Assembly: GCF_020700235.1 (NCBI RefSeq)
Contig: NZ_CP085307.1
Coordinates: 62,001-126,000, forward strand
Length of the DNA: 64,000 bases
Reading direction: 5' to 3'
Source of the DNA: Haladaptatus pallidirubidus
GTDB taxonomy: Archaea > Halobacteriota > Halobacteria > Halobacteriales > Haladaptataceae
The position numbers were made by a program, and so were the translations under genes. Of this stretch, positions 35,881-45,159 are shown one piece after another. How positions within the stretch are numbered: the stretch's first letter is position 1; the number at the start of each line of letters is the position of its first letter. The notes under the pieces were generated by a model. That model saw nothing but the letters and a program-made list of their open reading frames with translations, was not told where the DNA came from and did not search any database.

Positions 35881-35957
35881 TTCCTTTTTGCGCGAAAAAG
35901 CGGTGAAGACCGGTAGGGAGCCGAACGTTGATGATCGCGGCATGCGAGTGGAAAGGC

Positions 35958-37373
35958 ATGACGAAGGCGAACGTGTTCGAAGACATCGAGAGCGACCGAG
36001 AGCGTCTGATATCAATGGCCCAACGCATCTGGGAGACGCCAGAATTGGGTCTTCACGAAGAGCAATCGGTGCAAGTGCTCATAGACCGGTTGAAGGAGGA
36101 GGGATTTGACATTGAAGTCGAACTCGGTGAGATGCCAACAGCATTTGTTGCCTCCTACGGTAGTGGTAATCCGACGGTCGGCATTCTCGGCGAATACGAT
36201 GCACTCCCGGATCTTTCCCAAAAGGTAACATCGGAGCACGATCCCGTCGAGCAGGGTGCGCCAGGACATGGCTGTGGTCACAATCTCTTTGGGGTCGCAG
36301 GTGTCGGCGGAGCAATCGGTGTAAAGCGTGCTATCGAACGCGGTGAGATCGACGGAACCATCGAGTTCTACGGCTGTCCAGCGGAGGAGACGCTTGTTGG
36401 CAAGGTCTTCATGGCTCGCGACGGTGCATTCGATCATCTCGATGCGGCGATAACGTGGCACCCTGGAAATCTTAGTACGCCTACGCTCGACCGATCACTC
36501 GCACTCGACTCGATCCAGTTCACTTTCGAAGGCGTATCTGCTCACGCCGCTGCGTCACCAGAATCCGGTCGGAGTGCACTCGACGCTGTCGAACTGCTCA
36601 ACACCGGAGTAGAATATATGCGCGAACACATCTCCGAGAAGGCCCGCGTCCACTACGTCATCACGGACGGCGGCGACGCTCCGAACGTAGTACCTGCAGA
36701 AGCGACTGTCTGGTACTATGTCCGCGCTCCCACGCGTGCAGAAGTTGAACGCATTAGCGACTGGTTGTCCGATATCGCCGGAGGTGCGGCGGCGATGACC
36801 CAGACGGAGGTGGAACACCGATACATCACTGGGTGCTGGGACTATCTTCCCAACCACACCGTGACTGCTGTCATTTGGGAGACCATGCAAGAACTCGGAA
36901 AGATTGGCTACTCAGATGACGACCACGCGTTTGCAGCAGACCTCAAAGAAACGATTGCGGGCGAGCAAATTGATGCGAGTCTCAAAGACGTCCCCGAGGA
37001 GTATGTAGATGAGATCCAACAGACTGGGCTCTACGACATACCAGTTCCACCGCATGCGGAGGGTGACGTTGGAGGAGGATCAACTGAGGTGGGCGACGTG
37101 AGTTGGATCACGCCGACCGGCCAGTTCCGAGCAGCGACGTGGGCGGTAGGAACGCCGGCTCACACGTGGCAGGCAACTGCAGCCAACGGTGATTTCGGAC
37201 AGAAAGGTGCCGTCTACGCTGCGAAAGTTCTAGGGGGAACGGCTTACTCACTGCTCAAACACCCAGATATCGTCGATAGAGCGAACGAGGAGTTCGATGA
37301 AACAACTGGTGAGCAGAGTTACGAAACGCCGCTTCCACCGGAAGCTGAACCTCCGTTCGATATCACCTCATAG
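35958..37373 (+). CDS. M20 family amidohydrolase (aminobenzoyl-glutamate/peptide hydrolase-like)
   Basis: 471 residues from ATG 35958, preceded by GGAAAGG. Metal-site segments are GILGEYDALPDL, GHGCGHNLFG, FYGCPAEETLVGK (catalytic Glu pair) and ITWHPGNLST. The lid domain is at about 190-310 (FEGVSAHAAASPESGRSALD). These enzymes cleave amide bonds such as N-acyl amino acids, dipeptides or p-aminobenzoyl-glutamate, with two zinc or manganese ions, in the cytoplasm. The length and the GHGCGHN form place it with AbgB-type members. It fits the surrounding peptide-uptake genes. Confidence 0.88.
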   Translation: MTKANVFEDIESDRERLISMAQRIWETPELGLHEEQSVQVLIDRLKEEGFDIEVELGEMPTAFVASYGSGNPTVGILGEYDALPDLSQKVTSEHDPVEQGAPGHGCGHNLFGVAGVGGAIGVKRAIERGEIDGTIEFYGCPAEETLVGKVFMARDGAFDHLDAAITWHPGNLSTPTLDRSLALDSIQFTFEGVSAHAAASPESGRSALDAVELLNTGVEYMREHISEKARVHYVITDGGDAPNVVPAEATVWYYVRAPTRAEVERISDWLSDIAGGAAAMTQTEVEHRYITGCWDYLPNHTVTAVIWETMQELGKIGYSDDDHAFAADLKETIAGEQIDASLKDVPEEYVDEIQQTGLYDIPVPPHAEGDVGGGSTEVGDVSWITPTGQFRAATWAVGTPAHTWQATAANGDFGQKGAVYAAKVLGGTAYSLLKHPDIVDRANEEFDETTGEQSYETPLPPEAEPPFDITS

Positions 37374-37529
37374 TATGGGAGGGTCAACTCATCACAATGA
37401 CCCTACTACCTTCTCGACCACACGACCGGCTCAAGAATACGGACTGATGATCGCACAGTACACTGCTGCTGTGCTACGAGCCGAGTCCACTGTCTATGAT
37501 TGATATCGATGTCCGGAAGGAGAGAAAAT

Positions 37530-37665
37530 TTATTCAGAATCGCTTGGCAGGTCTTTCCGTCCCGTTCGTACACACTCCCAACACGGGAATTCCCTGAGCT
37601 CAGCACAGTCACACTCGTCCGATTCCGTATCCGCTCCTTTTTTAGAGGCACTGTTTGTCCTGTCA
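37530..37665 (-). pseudogene. SWIM zinc-finger remnant C (C-terminus only)
   Basis: ESDECDCAELREFPCWECVR followed by TGRKDLPSDSE and a stop at 37530. D-C-D-C-x-x-L-x-x-F-P-C-W-x-C is the C-terminal Cys block that also ends remnant A. The SWIM motif itself is gone. Confidence 0.55.
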
Positions 37666-37779
37666 CCGGTTGCAGTGGCGGATGCAGCCCTTAGGAGGGG
37701 AAATTCTACTATCCTTATCTCTGATGTATGAGCCATAGTGACCATTCGACAGAAGCTGCCATAACCATGCGCCAACACC

Positions 37780-37856
37780 GTGGTGAAAGTGGTTAGCCGA
37801 CTGCTTCAGCGGCTGGATTTCTGGCGAAAGAGCGCTTCTCGCGTCACTTTCACCAC
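37780..37856. repeat. 12-bp perfect inverted repeat
   Basis: GTGGTGAAAGTG (37780-37791) and CACTTTCACCAC (37845-37856) are perfect arms 53 bases apart. The arms could be ends of a very small MITE or a stem in RNA. It lies just before the truncated ATPase gene. Confidence 0.45.
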
Positions 37857-38016
37857 AATCGTCCTGTCATTTTCGTGTGCTGTGTGGATCCGAGAGTCGT
37901 GCCTGTCCAATGCGTCGTTTTTTCCTCCCCGAACTTCTTCCAGAGTGGTTATTTTTGATCATTTCAGTAGAGAGGGCACCTCGAGAATGACAAACACATG
38001 AATCGCGATTGGCGAA

Positions 38017-39492
38017 GTGATGCATGGTCAAGAACGCGTCGATAGTTCGTTACTGCTCATCACGCACGAAATCGGCGTTATCGCCGAGACCTGTGATGAA
38101 CTCTCGATCCTCTATGGCGGGAAGGTGATGGAACAAGGGAGCACAGGTAACGTACTCATCAATCCGACGAACCCGTACACGATGGGGCTGAAAAATTCGT
38201 TCCCGGAGATCGAATCCGGAACGGATGATGCGGTATCGATTCCCGGATCACCACCGAACTTGAACACCCCACCGACGGGATGTGCGTTCGTTGACCGCTG
38301 TCCGTTTGCCGACGAAACATGTGAAGGGTCCCATCCGGATTTCGTTGATTTACCGAATCGAAATCAACGTTCGGCCTGTCATCACGTCGATCGGGCCGCG
38401 CAAATCCGACGTGACGCCCGCCAACCCGAGACGTGGGGCGTCGAAACCACTAGAGAGGATACCCACAAGGAGCAAGACGTTATCCTCTCGGTTTCGGATC
38501 TAGAAAAACACTACTCACAGAGTCAGTCGCTGATAGACCAATTCCGAGGCAACGAACCACCCAAGGTCAGAGCCGTTGATGGAGTTTCGTTTTCCGTCTC
38601 TCGATCGGAGATACTCGGAGTCGCTGGTGAGAGTGGGTGTGGAAAATCGACGCTTGGGGAGACGATCGCACTCCTTGAGGAACCGACTGGTGGTGAGATA
38701 CTGTTCGACGGGAAGTCAGCAGAGGAGTATCAAAAAGGTGGAATGAAACAGTTCCGGGAAAAAGCCCAAATCGTGTTTCAGGACCCCTTCGATTCGCTCA
38801 ATCCGCGAATGACTGTCTGGAAACTCGTGAGCGAACCGCTCAAAATCCACGACCGATCGCCGACTGATCGTGAAGCGGTAGTTCGGGAAACCCTGGAACG
38901 AGTCGGGTTGACACCACCCTCGAAATTCCTCGACCAGTATCCGCACGAACTCTCGGGAGGACAACGTCAGCGTGTCGCAATCGCTCGGGCGCTAGTGCTC
39001 GACCCCGACTTCTTGGTCTGTGACGAACCAGCGTCGATGCTCGATGTTTCATTGAAGGTTAACCTTCTCAACCTCCTTCGATCGCTTGCTGACGAAGAAA
39101 ACATTGGGATTATTTACATCTCACATGACTTGGCGAGTCTCGCCCAGGTTTCTGACCAACTGGCGATCATGTATCTGGGTCGGATCGTCGAAATTGGCGA
39201 GACTGACCGTGTCGTGGAGGCACCACAACACCCCTATACGGAACGATTGCTTTCGGCGACACCCGAGAAGGATCCATCCATTGATCGCGAGCGAGTCACG
39301 CTAGACGGAGAACCACCGAACCCAATCGAACTCCCGTCCGGGTGTGTCTTCGCACCGCGGTGTCCAAAAGCCCAAGATGAGTGCCGAGCTTCGAACCCTC
39401 ATCTTGAATCGACAGTGGCCGACGATCACTCTGCAGCCTGTTTCTTCCCCGTTGAGAAGGAACCTGTCGACCGGACTTCCTCATCTGATTAA
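38017..39492 (+). CDS. Dipeptide ABC transporter ATPase, DppD-DppF fusion missing its first domain
   Basis: 491 residues. Residues 1-130 are only the end of a DppD-type ATPase: SLLLITHEIGVIAETCDELS (H-loop), then the oligopeptide C-terminal motif GCAFVDRCPFADETC. Residues 150-480 are a whole DppF-type ATPase: GESGCGKST (Walker A), [15 protein letters not shown] (signature), FLVCDEPASMLDVS (Walker B; consensus has T-S-A-L-D, here S-M-L-D), and a second Cys motif GCVFAPRCPKAQDEC. Haloarchaea often have a full DD-FF fusion, so a 5' deletion is likely. Its permease and binding-protein genes are absent upstream. It may be non-functional or work with the second operon. Confidence 0.82.
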   Translation: MMHGQERVDSSLLLITHEIGVIAETCDELSILYGGKVMEQGSTGNVLINPTNPYTMGLKNSFPEIESGTDDAVSIPGSPPNLNTPPTGCAFVDRCPFADETCEGSHPDFVDLPNRNQRSACHHVDRAAQIRRDARQPETWGVETTREDTHKEQDVILSVSDLEKHYSQSQSLIDQFRGNEPPKVRAVDGVSFSVSRSEILGVAGESGCGKSTLGETIALLEEPTGGEILFDGKSAEEYQKGGMKQFREKAQIVFQDPFDSLNPRMTVWKLVSEPLKIHDRSPTDREAVVRETLERVGLTPPSKFLDQYPHELSGGQRQRVAIARALVLDPDFLVCDEPASMLDVSLKVNLLNLLRSLADEENIGIIYISHDLASLAQVSDQLAIMYLGRIVEIGETDRVVEAPQHPYTERLLSATPEKDPSIDRERVTLDGEPPNPIELPSGCVFAPRCPKAQDECRASNPHLESTVADDHSAACFFPVEKEPVDRTSSSD

Positions 39493-39592
39493 TTACAAGA
39501 CGATCCATTTTCCTATTTTGCCAGTTCTATTTTGGGCTATTGATGAAGACTAGTACTGTGAGGTGTCGAAGCGATTCATCAGGAGGTGAACA

Positions 39593-39718
39593 TTAATCCA
39601 TGATCCGCTTCACCAAAAAGATAGCTGGTGTTTCAGGAGTATCCTCGGTCGCTGCATCGGCACTTTCGCTGAGCGTTCGCTAGGCGGCCACATCGGACAG
39701 CGTCGTTTGGCGTGATAT
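39593..39718 (-). pseudogene. MSRQ-TLSDV family, dead copy
   Basis: The frame reads SRQTTLSDVAA, TAG, RTLSESADAATEDTPETPA, IFLVKRIMD and TAA. The first codon is ATA where the paralogue at 12621 has ATG, and the TAG stands where the paralogue has CAG. Both are single transitions. Confidence 0.6.
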
Positions 39719-39738
39719 AAATGGAAGCAGTGAGTAGG

Positions 39739-39975
39739 TTAGTAGTCGATGAATGTGCCCTTCCGTATGGCTTCTGCACCACACCCATCACACTGCCAGT
39801 ATGTGTGATCGACGTTGCCGTACTTGTCGTAGCCAGTATGTGGACCACTGATACACTCGTCTTCGTCGTTGTCGTCCGGTGGGAACGCTGTCAGCGTGCC
39901 GTTCTCTGTTGCGTTTTCGACGCCTGCCATGTGCTTGCAGACGGTAGTGCAGTAGATATGGTTCGGACATGTAAT
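39739..39975 (-). pseudogene. SWIM zinc-finger / zinc-ribbon remnant D
   Basis: The C-terminal part reads VCKHMAGVENATENGTLTAF (end of a SWIM motif), an acidic linker (PPDDNDEDECISG), then GYDKYGNVDHTYWQCDGCGA and EAIRKGTFIDY. It has a C-terminal zinc-ribbon type different from remnants A and C. The N-terminus is missing. Confidence 0.6.
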
Positions 39976-39995
39976 CTAAAGATTTTGCTGGTATC

Positions 39996-40379
39996 ACGAT
40001 GTGTTACAAACTAAAATAACCATCAGTTGAGATAAAATCGATCTCTTTTATAGTACCTCGCTTCCGAACTCATAGTATCCATTTACTATGGCGCATATAT
40101 TATTTATAATTAAGTTGGATCAAATGTAGCGCCGGTTCCAGATGACTACTTTTATAATACTATTGAAATAATCCATAATCGGGCGGCTGAGTAGTGTTTA
40201 TTGAATATTTATAGATTCTAGATATGAATTTTATTTATTATCATGACAAATATTACCTTCTATACTGTAATTTGAAATATATTATTGAAATCAAAATATC
40301 TGATATTAAATTATAAATACTTATATAGTATCCCTTCGGCCTATGAGAATGTCAAACGTTGGCGTTGGTGACTCATAAG
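39996..40379 (+). promoter_or_regulatory. A/T-rich leader and promoter of the dppABCDF operon
   Basis: About 380 bases of unusually A/T-rich DNA without a gene. TTATAAATACTTATATAG, about 55 bases before the dppA start, is the best TATA candidate. No TGGCA-N6-TGCCA site was found here by eye. Confidence 0.45.
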
Positions 40380-41993
40380 ATGACAAAGGAAAATATACCT
40401 GATAAGATAAAACGGCGCCGTCTCCTTCAGGGAGTCGGAGCACTTGGAATTACTTCCCTTGCTGGCTGTAGTGGAAGTTCAAACGATAATCCCTCGAATT
40501 CAGGAGGTCAGCAGTCGAACAGCGGCAGCACGCTGACCCTCGCCCAAGTAAAAAGTCCGCTGGAGTTCGATCCAATCGTTCTGAATGACGTTCCATCAAC
40601 GCAGGTAACAGACCGCGTATTCGAAGGGCTGTACACGTACGATGCTGGTATCAACGTTGTCCCAAACATAGCAACCGGCGAGCCGGAGGTTAAGAACAAC
40701 GGAAAGACGTACGTCGTCAAGATGCAGGAAGGGGTCACGTTCCACAACGGTGATCCGGTAACACCCGAGGACGTGAAATACTCGTTCGAAGCGCCAGTCA
40801 AAGAAGAAACTGAGAACGCTGCGGAGTTGAACATGATTGACTCCATTTCGCCGAAAGGCGACCGAACAGTTCAGTTTGACCTCAAATACCCATATGGTCC
40901 TTTCCTGAACACACTGACGTGGTCGATTGTTCCTAAGAAAGTTCGCGAAGAGGACAAGAAGAAGTTCAACAAAAAGAAGCCGGTCGGTTCGGGTCCCTTT
41001 AAATTCGATAGTTGGCAAGAAGGGAAGATGGCCAAAATCACGCGCTGGGAGGACTACTGGGGTGAGCCGAAACCAAATCTTGCCGCAGTGGAGTACAAGC
41101 CCATCGAGGAACCGACTACGCGGCTAACAAGTTTGCAGACCGGTGAGAGCGACGTCATCGAAGAGATCCCACCAAAACTCTGGAAACAAGTGCAGAATAT
41201 GGGCGACGCGAACATCGAGTCGGTCGTCGGGATGGGCTACTTCTATCTCGCGTTCAACTGTAAGAACGGCCCAACGACCGACCCCAAGGTTCGGGAAGCA
41301 ATCGACTACTGCTTCGACATGGATCAAGCCATCTCGAACTTCGTCGAACCAACCGGCGTTCGCCAGTACAGTCCGCTGCCGGCGCAAATCGCCAAGAAAT
41401 GGAATTTCCCAGTTGACAAGTGGAAGAGTATCGCCCACGGGAAGGATATTAACAAAGCAAAAACGATGCTTGATGAGTCCGATAAAGTTCCAGACAATTG
41501 GAACGCGAACATCATCGTGCCGCCAGACGACAAGCGTGAACAGTTGGGCGTCACAGTGGCGAACGGCCTGAAGGAGGCCGGGTACAACGCGAACGTCCAG
41601 CGACTCGACTGGGGTGCGTTCCTCGATAAATACTCCTCGGGTGACCCCAACGATTACAACATGTACACGCTGGGCTGGTCGGGAACGCCTGATCCTGACG
41701 CCTTTACATATTACTTCTTCACGGAAGACGCGCATGGTTCGACTGACGGAACCTTCTACAACGGCGTTAATGACCAGATTGTGAACGCCCGAAAGACGGC
41801 AAGCAAGAAAGAGCGGAAGAAGCTTTACACCGAGGCGATCACCAAACTCCTCGAGGATCGAGTACATCTTCCAGCATATAACTTGAAAAACAGCTATGGG
41901 ATGAAGAGTAACGTTCAAGGATTCAAGGCACATCCAGTCATGAGCTTTGCTCTCGCGACAGACTACACGAACGCATCCGTCGGATCGCAGTAG
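40380..41993 (+). CDS. dppA: Dipeptide/oligopeptide ABC transporter substrate-binding lipoprotein
   Basis: 537 residues from ATG 40380; a TTG 7 codons earlier is unlikely. The N-terminus is a Tat signal with lipobox: KRRRLLQGVGALGITSLAGC, so the mature protein starts at that Cys and is lipid-anchored outside the cell. A Ser/Asn/Gly-rich linker follows. Then comes the SBP_bac_5 fold: NVVPNIATGEPEVKNNGKTY, GVTFHNGDPVTPEDVKYSFE and GSGPFKFDSWQEGKMAKITR. It delivers peptides or other small solutes to the permease encoded downstream. It heads a five-gene operon. Confidence 0.93.
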   Translation: MTKENIPDKIKRRRLLQGVGALGITSLAGCSGSSNDNPSNSGGQQSNSGSTLTLAQVKSPLEFDPIVLNDVPSTQVTDRVFEGLYTYDAGINVVPNIATGEPEVKNNGKTYVVKMQEGVTFHNGDPVTPEDVKYSFEAPVKEETENAAELNMIDSISPKGDRTVQFDLKYPYGPFLNTLTWSIVPKKVREEDKKKFNKKKPVGSGPFKFDSWQEGKMAKITRWEDYWGEPKPNLAAVEYKPIEEPTTRLTSLQTGESDVIEEIPPKLWKQVQNMGDANIESVVGMGYFYLAFNCKNGPTTDPKVREAIDYCFDMDQAISNFVEPTGVRQYSPLPAQIAKKWNFPVDKWKSIAHGKDINKAKTMLDESDKVPDNWNANIIVPPDDKREQLGVTVANGLKEAGYNANVQRLDWGAFLDKYSSGDPNDYNMYTLGWSGTPDPDAFTYYFFTEDAHGSTDGTFYNGVNDQIVNARKTASKKERKKLYTEAITKLLEDRVHLPAYNLKNSYGMKSNVQGFKAHPVMSFALATDYTNASVGSQ

Positions 41994-42026
41994 TCTCGTC
42001 CTTTCGTTTCAATACAAAAGACAGTC

Positions 42027-43025
42027 ATGGGAATCCTCCGATACACACTTAGTCGTTTACTACAGGCAGTCCCGGTATTGATCGGTATCATAACAATAAC
42101 GTTCCTGCTGACCAATGCGATTCCAGGCGACCCCGTCCAAATCATGCTCGGCCCCTCGCCAAGTGCCGAGATGGTCGAGGAAATCCGCGCACAATATGGG
42201 TTAGACGAACCACTACCAGTACGATACGTGAACTATCTCACGGCCGTCGCACAGGGCGATTTCGGCCAAAGCATTTACTACGGAACGCCCGTACTGACGA
42301 AGATTATGGAGCGACTGCCAGTAACGCTCCTCCTTATGCTATCCAGTTTTGGGTTTGCACTAGCGACTGCCATTCCGCTGGGAATTATCTCCGCTAAACG
42401 ACGGAACAAACCAACTGATCATGTTTCGCGTATCGTCGCTCTTTTGGGAGTCAGTACGCCGTCGTTCTGGATTGGATTGATGCTTATTATCATCTTTGCG
42501 TATCATCTGAACGTCCTTCCAGCAACAGGAATCGTCCTTCCGTGGGCCGATCCAAGTTCGGTCGACGGGGCGTCCTCCCAAATTGACGTTCTCTGGGAAT
42601 CGTTCACTCATCTACTCTTGCCAACCCTTTCGCTCGGAACCCTTCAGATGGCGGCAATCACGCGAATCGAACGGTCGTCGATGCTGGAAGTCTTGCAACA
42701 GGAGTACGTCAAGTTGGCACGAGCCTACGGTGTCGCCGAGCAAAAGATCGTCCGAAAACACGCCTTCCGCAACGCACAACTGCCCGTAATCACTGTTGTC
42801 GGTCTACAACTTACCTCCGCACTTGGCGGGGCAGTGCTAACCGAGACGGTGTTCAACATCAATGGGATGGGACGGCTCATCATCACAGCGATCAACAACC
42901 AGGATTATCCGTTAGTCATGGGGACGACGATCTTCTTTGGTTTAACGTTCGTCATCGGCGTCGTCCTCACTGACCTTTCGTATGCGTATATCGACCCCCG
43001 TGTAACCTACGATGAGGTGAACTAA
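42027..43025 (+). CDS. dppB: Dipeptide ABC transporter permease DppB
   Basis: 332 residues, six membrane segments. N-terminal helix LLQAVPVLIGIITITFLLTN, then the usual NAIPGDPVQIMLGPSPSAE loop. The EAA loop contacting the ATPases is LARAYGVAEQKIVRKHAFRN (E-A-A/A-R-A-x-G-x type). After it comes GAVLTETVFNINGMGRLI, typical of DppB. The gene lies 33 bases after dppA and 2 bases before dppC. Confidence 0.95.
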   Translation: MGILRYTLSRLLQAVPVLIGIITITFLLTNAIPGDPVQIMLGPSPSAEMVEEIRAQYGLDEPLPVRYVNYLTAVAQGDFGQSIYYGTPVLTKIMERLPVTLLLMLSSFGFALATAIPLGIISAKRRNKPTDHVSRIVALLGVSTPSFWIGLMLIIIFAYHLNVLPATGIVLPWADPSSVDGASSQIDVLWESFTHLLLPTLSLGTLQMAAITRIERSSMLEVLQQEYVKLARAYGVAEQKIVRKHAFRNAQLPVITVVGLQLTSALGGAVLTETVFNINGMGRLIITAINNQDYPLVMGTTIFFGLTFVIGVVLTDLSYAYIDPRVTYDEVN

Positions 43026-43027
43026 CA

Positions 43028-44017
43028 ATGGGAACAAGTGAAGCGACCACAGAAACAGTCCGCAAACAAAATCAGAGCGATCACCAAGAGAACCAAGAGA
43101 AAATAGAAGCACGCGTGGGGTGGCGATATACGCTTGAACAAATTCGCCGCGACACGACCGCAAGAATCGGCCTCTATATTATTGGCTTTATTACAGCGGT
43201 CGCTATCTTCGCATGGATCGACGCGAAACTGCTCGATTACGCCATCGCCAGTCGATTTTGGTACAATCCGGTAAACGACCCCGCGAACGCGAGAATCCTT
43301 CTCCCACCAGTCGGGACCGAGAATACGTTCGGAAGTGGAATGTGGCAGTATCCGCTCGGCACCGACCACCGCGGACGCGACGTTCTCGTCCGGCTCGTGT
43401 ATGGATCGCGTATTGCCATACAGGTCGGCATTGTTTCAACTGGCTTCGGGCTCATCTGCGGTACCCTCGTTGGCGCTGTCGCAGGCTATCACGGCGGTTG
43501 GATAGATGACGCGCTGATGCGCATCGTCGAGACGCTATACGCCATTCCATTCCTCGTGCTGGTTATCGCGTTCATGGCTGCGTTCGGGCGGGATTTAACC
43601 TTCGCCATGATCGGCGTCGGCATCACGACGATTCCGGTGTTCGCCCGTCTAATTCGGTCGCGGGTGGTCAGTGTGCGCGAAGAAGAGTACATCGAGGCGG
43701 CGCGAGCCGCCGGCGTTCGCGACCGCAACATCATCCTCCGGCACGTCATTCCGAACAGTTTCGCGCCTGTCCTCGTACAGGCGACCCTACAAGTGGGCAT
43801 CAGCATCCTCATCGTGGCCGGACTCTCGTTCCTCGGCTTCGGTGCGCAACCGCCGACACCATCGTGGGGACAGATGTTGAGCCAATCACGCGGCTACATG
43901 CTTCCCGACCCATGGTTCAGCCTGTGGCCCGGCATCGCCATCCTCATCACCGTGATAGGGTTCAACCTGCTCGGCGATGGTCTCCGCGACGCGCTCGACC
44001 CCCGGATAAATAACTGA
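43028..44017 (+). CDS. dppC: Dipeptide ABC transporter permease DppC
   Basis: 329 residues with a charged, disordered N-terminus (KQNQSDHQENQEKIEARVGW), one N-terminal helix and the five-helix permease domain. PLGTDHRGRDVLVRLVYGSR is the DppC hallmark, and IEAARAAGVRDRNIILRHVI is the EAA loop. The end, FNLLGDGLRDALDPR, is typical. It pairs with DppB to form the channel and follows it by 2 bases. Confidence 0.95.
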   Translation: MGTSEATTETVRKQNQSDHQENQEKIEARVGWRYTLEQIRRDTTARIGLYIIGFITAVAIFAWIDAKLLDYAIASRFWYNPVNDPANARILLPPVGTENTFGSGMWQYPLGTDHRGRDVLVRLVYGSRIAIQVGIVSTGFGLICGTLVGAVAGYHGGWIDDALMRIVETLYAIPFLVLVIAFMAAFGRDLTFAMIGVGITTIPVFARLIRSRVVSVREEEYIEAARAAGVRDRNIILRHVIPNSFAPVLVQATLQVGISILIVAGLSFLGFGAQPPTPSWGQMLSQSRGYMLPDPWFSLWPGIAILITVIGFNLLGDGLRDALDPRINN

Positions 44018-44033
44018 AATATCACTTACACAA

Positions 44034-45158
44034 ATGTCAAAAAAATTGCTGCAAGTCGAGAATCTCAAGACACAGTTCTTCACCGAAGAAGGCGTCGTCC
44101 GCGCTGTCGACGGCATCTCTTTCGATGTTAAAAAAGGTGAAATCGTTGGTCTCGTAGGCGAAAGCGGAGCTGGAAAGAGCGTCGCTGCCCAGAGCATCCT
44201 CCGACTTATCGACCACCCCGGCGAAATCGTCGGCGGCGAAGTCCGGTTCAAAGACGACGTTCTCTTCGGTCTCGAAGAGGGGCCGGGCGGCGACCTCGAA
44301 CCCCGTGACGAGATGCTCTCGAACGAGGAGATGCGACGCCGGATTCGGGGCACGGAAATCGCCATTATCTTCCAAGACCCGATGGAGAGCCTGAACCCGG
44401 TGTTCACGGTGGGTAATCAGCTTCGGGAGTTCATCGAAATCAATCGCAATCTCTCGAAAACGGAGGCAAAAGAGGAGGCGATTCACATGTTGCGCGAGGT
44501 CGGGATTCCGGAACCGGAAACGCGCTACGATAACTATCCCCACCAGTTCTCCGGCGGGATGCGCCAGCGCGTCCTCATCGCGATGGCGTTGGCCTGTGAA
44601 CCGAGCCTTATCATCGCGGACGAACCCACGACGGCCCTCGACGTAACCGTCGAGGGCCAAATCCTCTCGCTGGTGAACGACCTGCAAGACAGATACGACA
44701 CCAGTTTCATCTGGGTCACCCACGACATGGGCGTCGTCGCTGAACTGTGCGACCGCGTCAACGTGATGTATCTCGGCGAAATAGTGGAACAAGCGACAGT
44801 GGACGACCTGTTCTACGACACGAAACATCCCTATACACAGGCACTCTTGGATTCAATGCCGCGGCCTGACCAGACCGTTGAGGAGCTTAACCCTATCCGC
44901 GGTGTGATGCCGGAAGCAATCAGTCCGCCGCGTGGGTGCCGCTTCCACACGCGCTGTCCCGACGCCCGAAAGGTGTGTACGGAAGTGCATCCTGATTGCC
45001 GTGAGCTTACGGAACCGGGTGAACACTCCCACAAGGCAGCCTGTGTGAAACATGATGAGTTCGATGTTGGGTACGAAATCAGCGACCCCATCGATATTCG
45101 CGCAAAAACAGGAATTACCAGCGATATTGTAACTGAATCGACAAGAGGGGACGACTAA
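44034..45158 (+). CDS. dppD: Dipeptide ABC transporter ATPase DppD
   Basis: 374 residues. Walker [10 protein letters not shown]-loop [12 protein letters not shown], signature [15 protein letters not shown], Walker [16 protein letters not shown]-loop [12 protein letters not shown]. The C-terminal oligopeptide-transporter domain has the Cys pattern [15 protein letters not shown] and a final Cys in KAACVKH; such cysteines often bind an iron-sulfur cluster. It powers the permease together with DppF, whose gene starts one base after this stop. Confidence 0.95.
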   Translation: MSKKLLQVENLKTQFFTEEGVVRAVDGISFDVKKGEIVGLVGESGAGKSVAAQSILRLIDHPGEIVGGEVRFKDDVLFGLEEGPGGDLEPRDEMLSNEEMRRRIRGTEIAIIFQDPMESLNPVFTVGNQLREFIEINRNLSKTEAKEEAIHMLREVGIPEPETRYDNYPHQFSGGMRQRVLIAMALACEPSLIIADEPTTALDVTVEGQILSLVNDLQDRYDTSFIWVTHDMGVVAELCDRVNVMYLGEIVEQATVDDLFYDTKHPYTQALLDSMPRPDQTVEELNPIRGVMPEAISPPRGCRFHTRCPDARKVCTEVHPDCRELTEPGEHSHKAACVKHDEFDVGYEISDPIDIRAKTGITSDIVTESTRGDD

Positions 45159-45159
45159 T

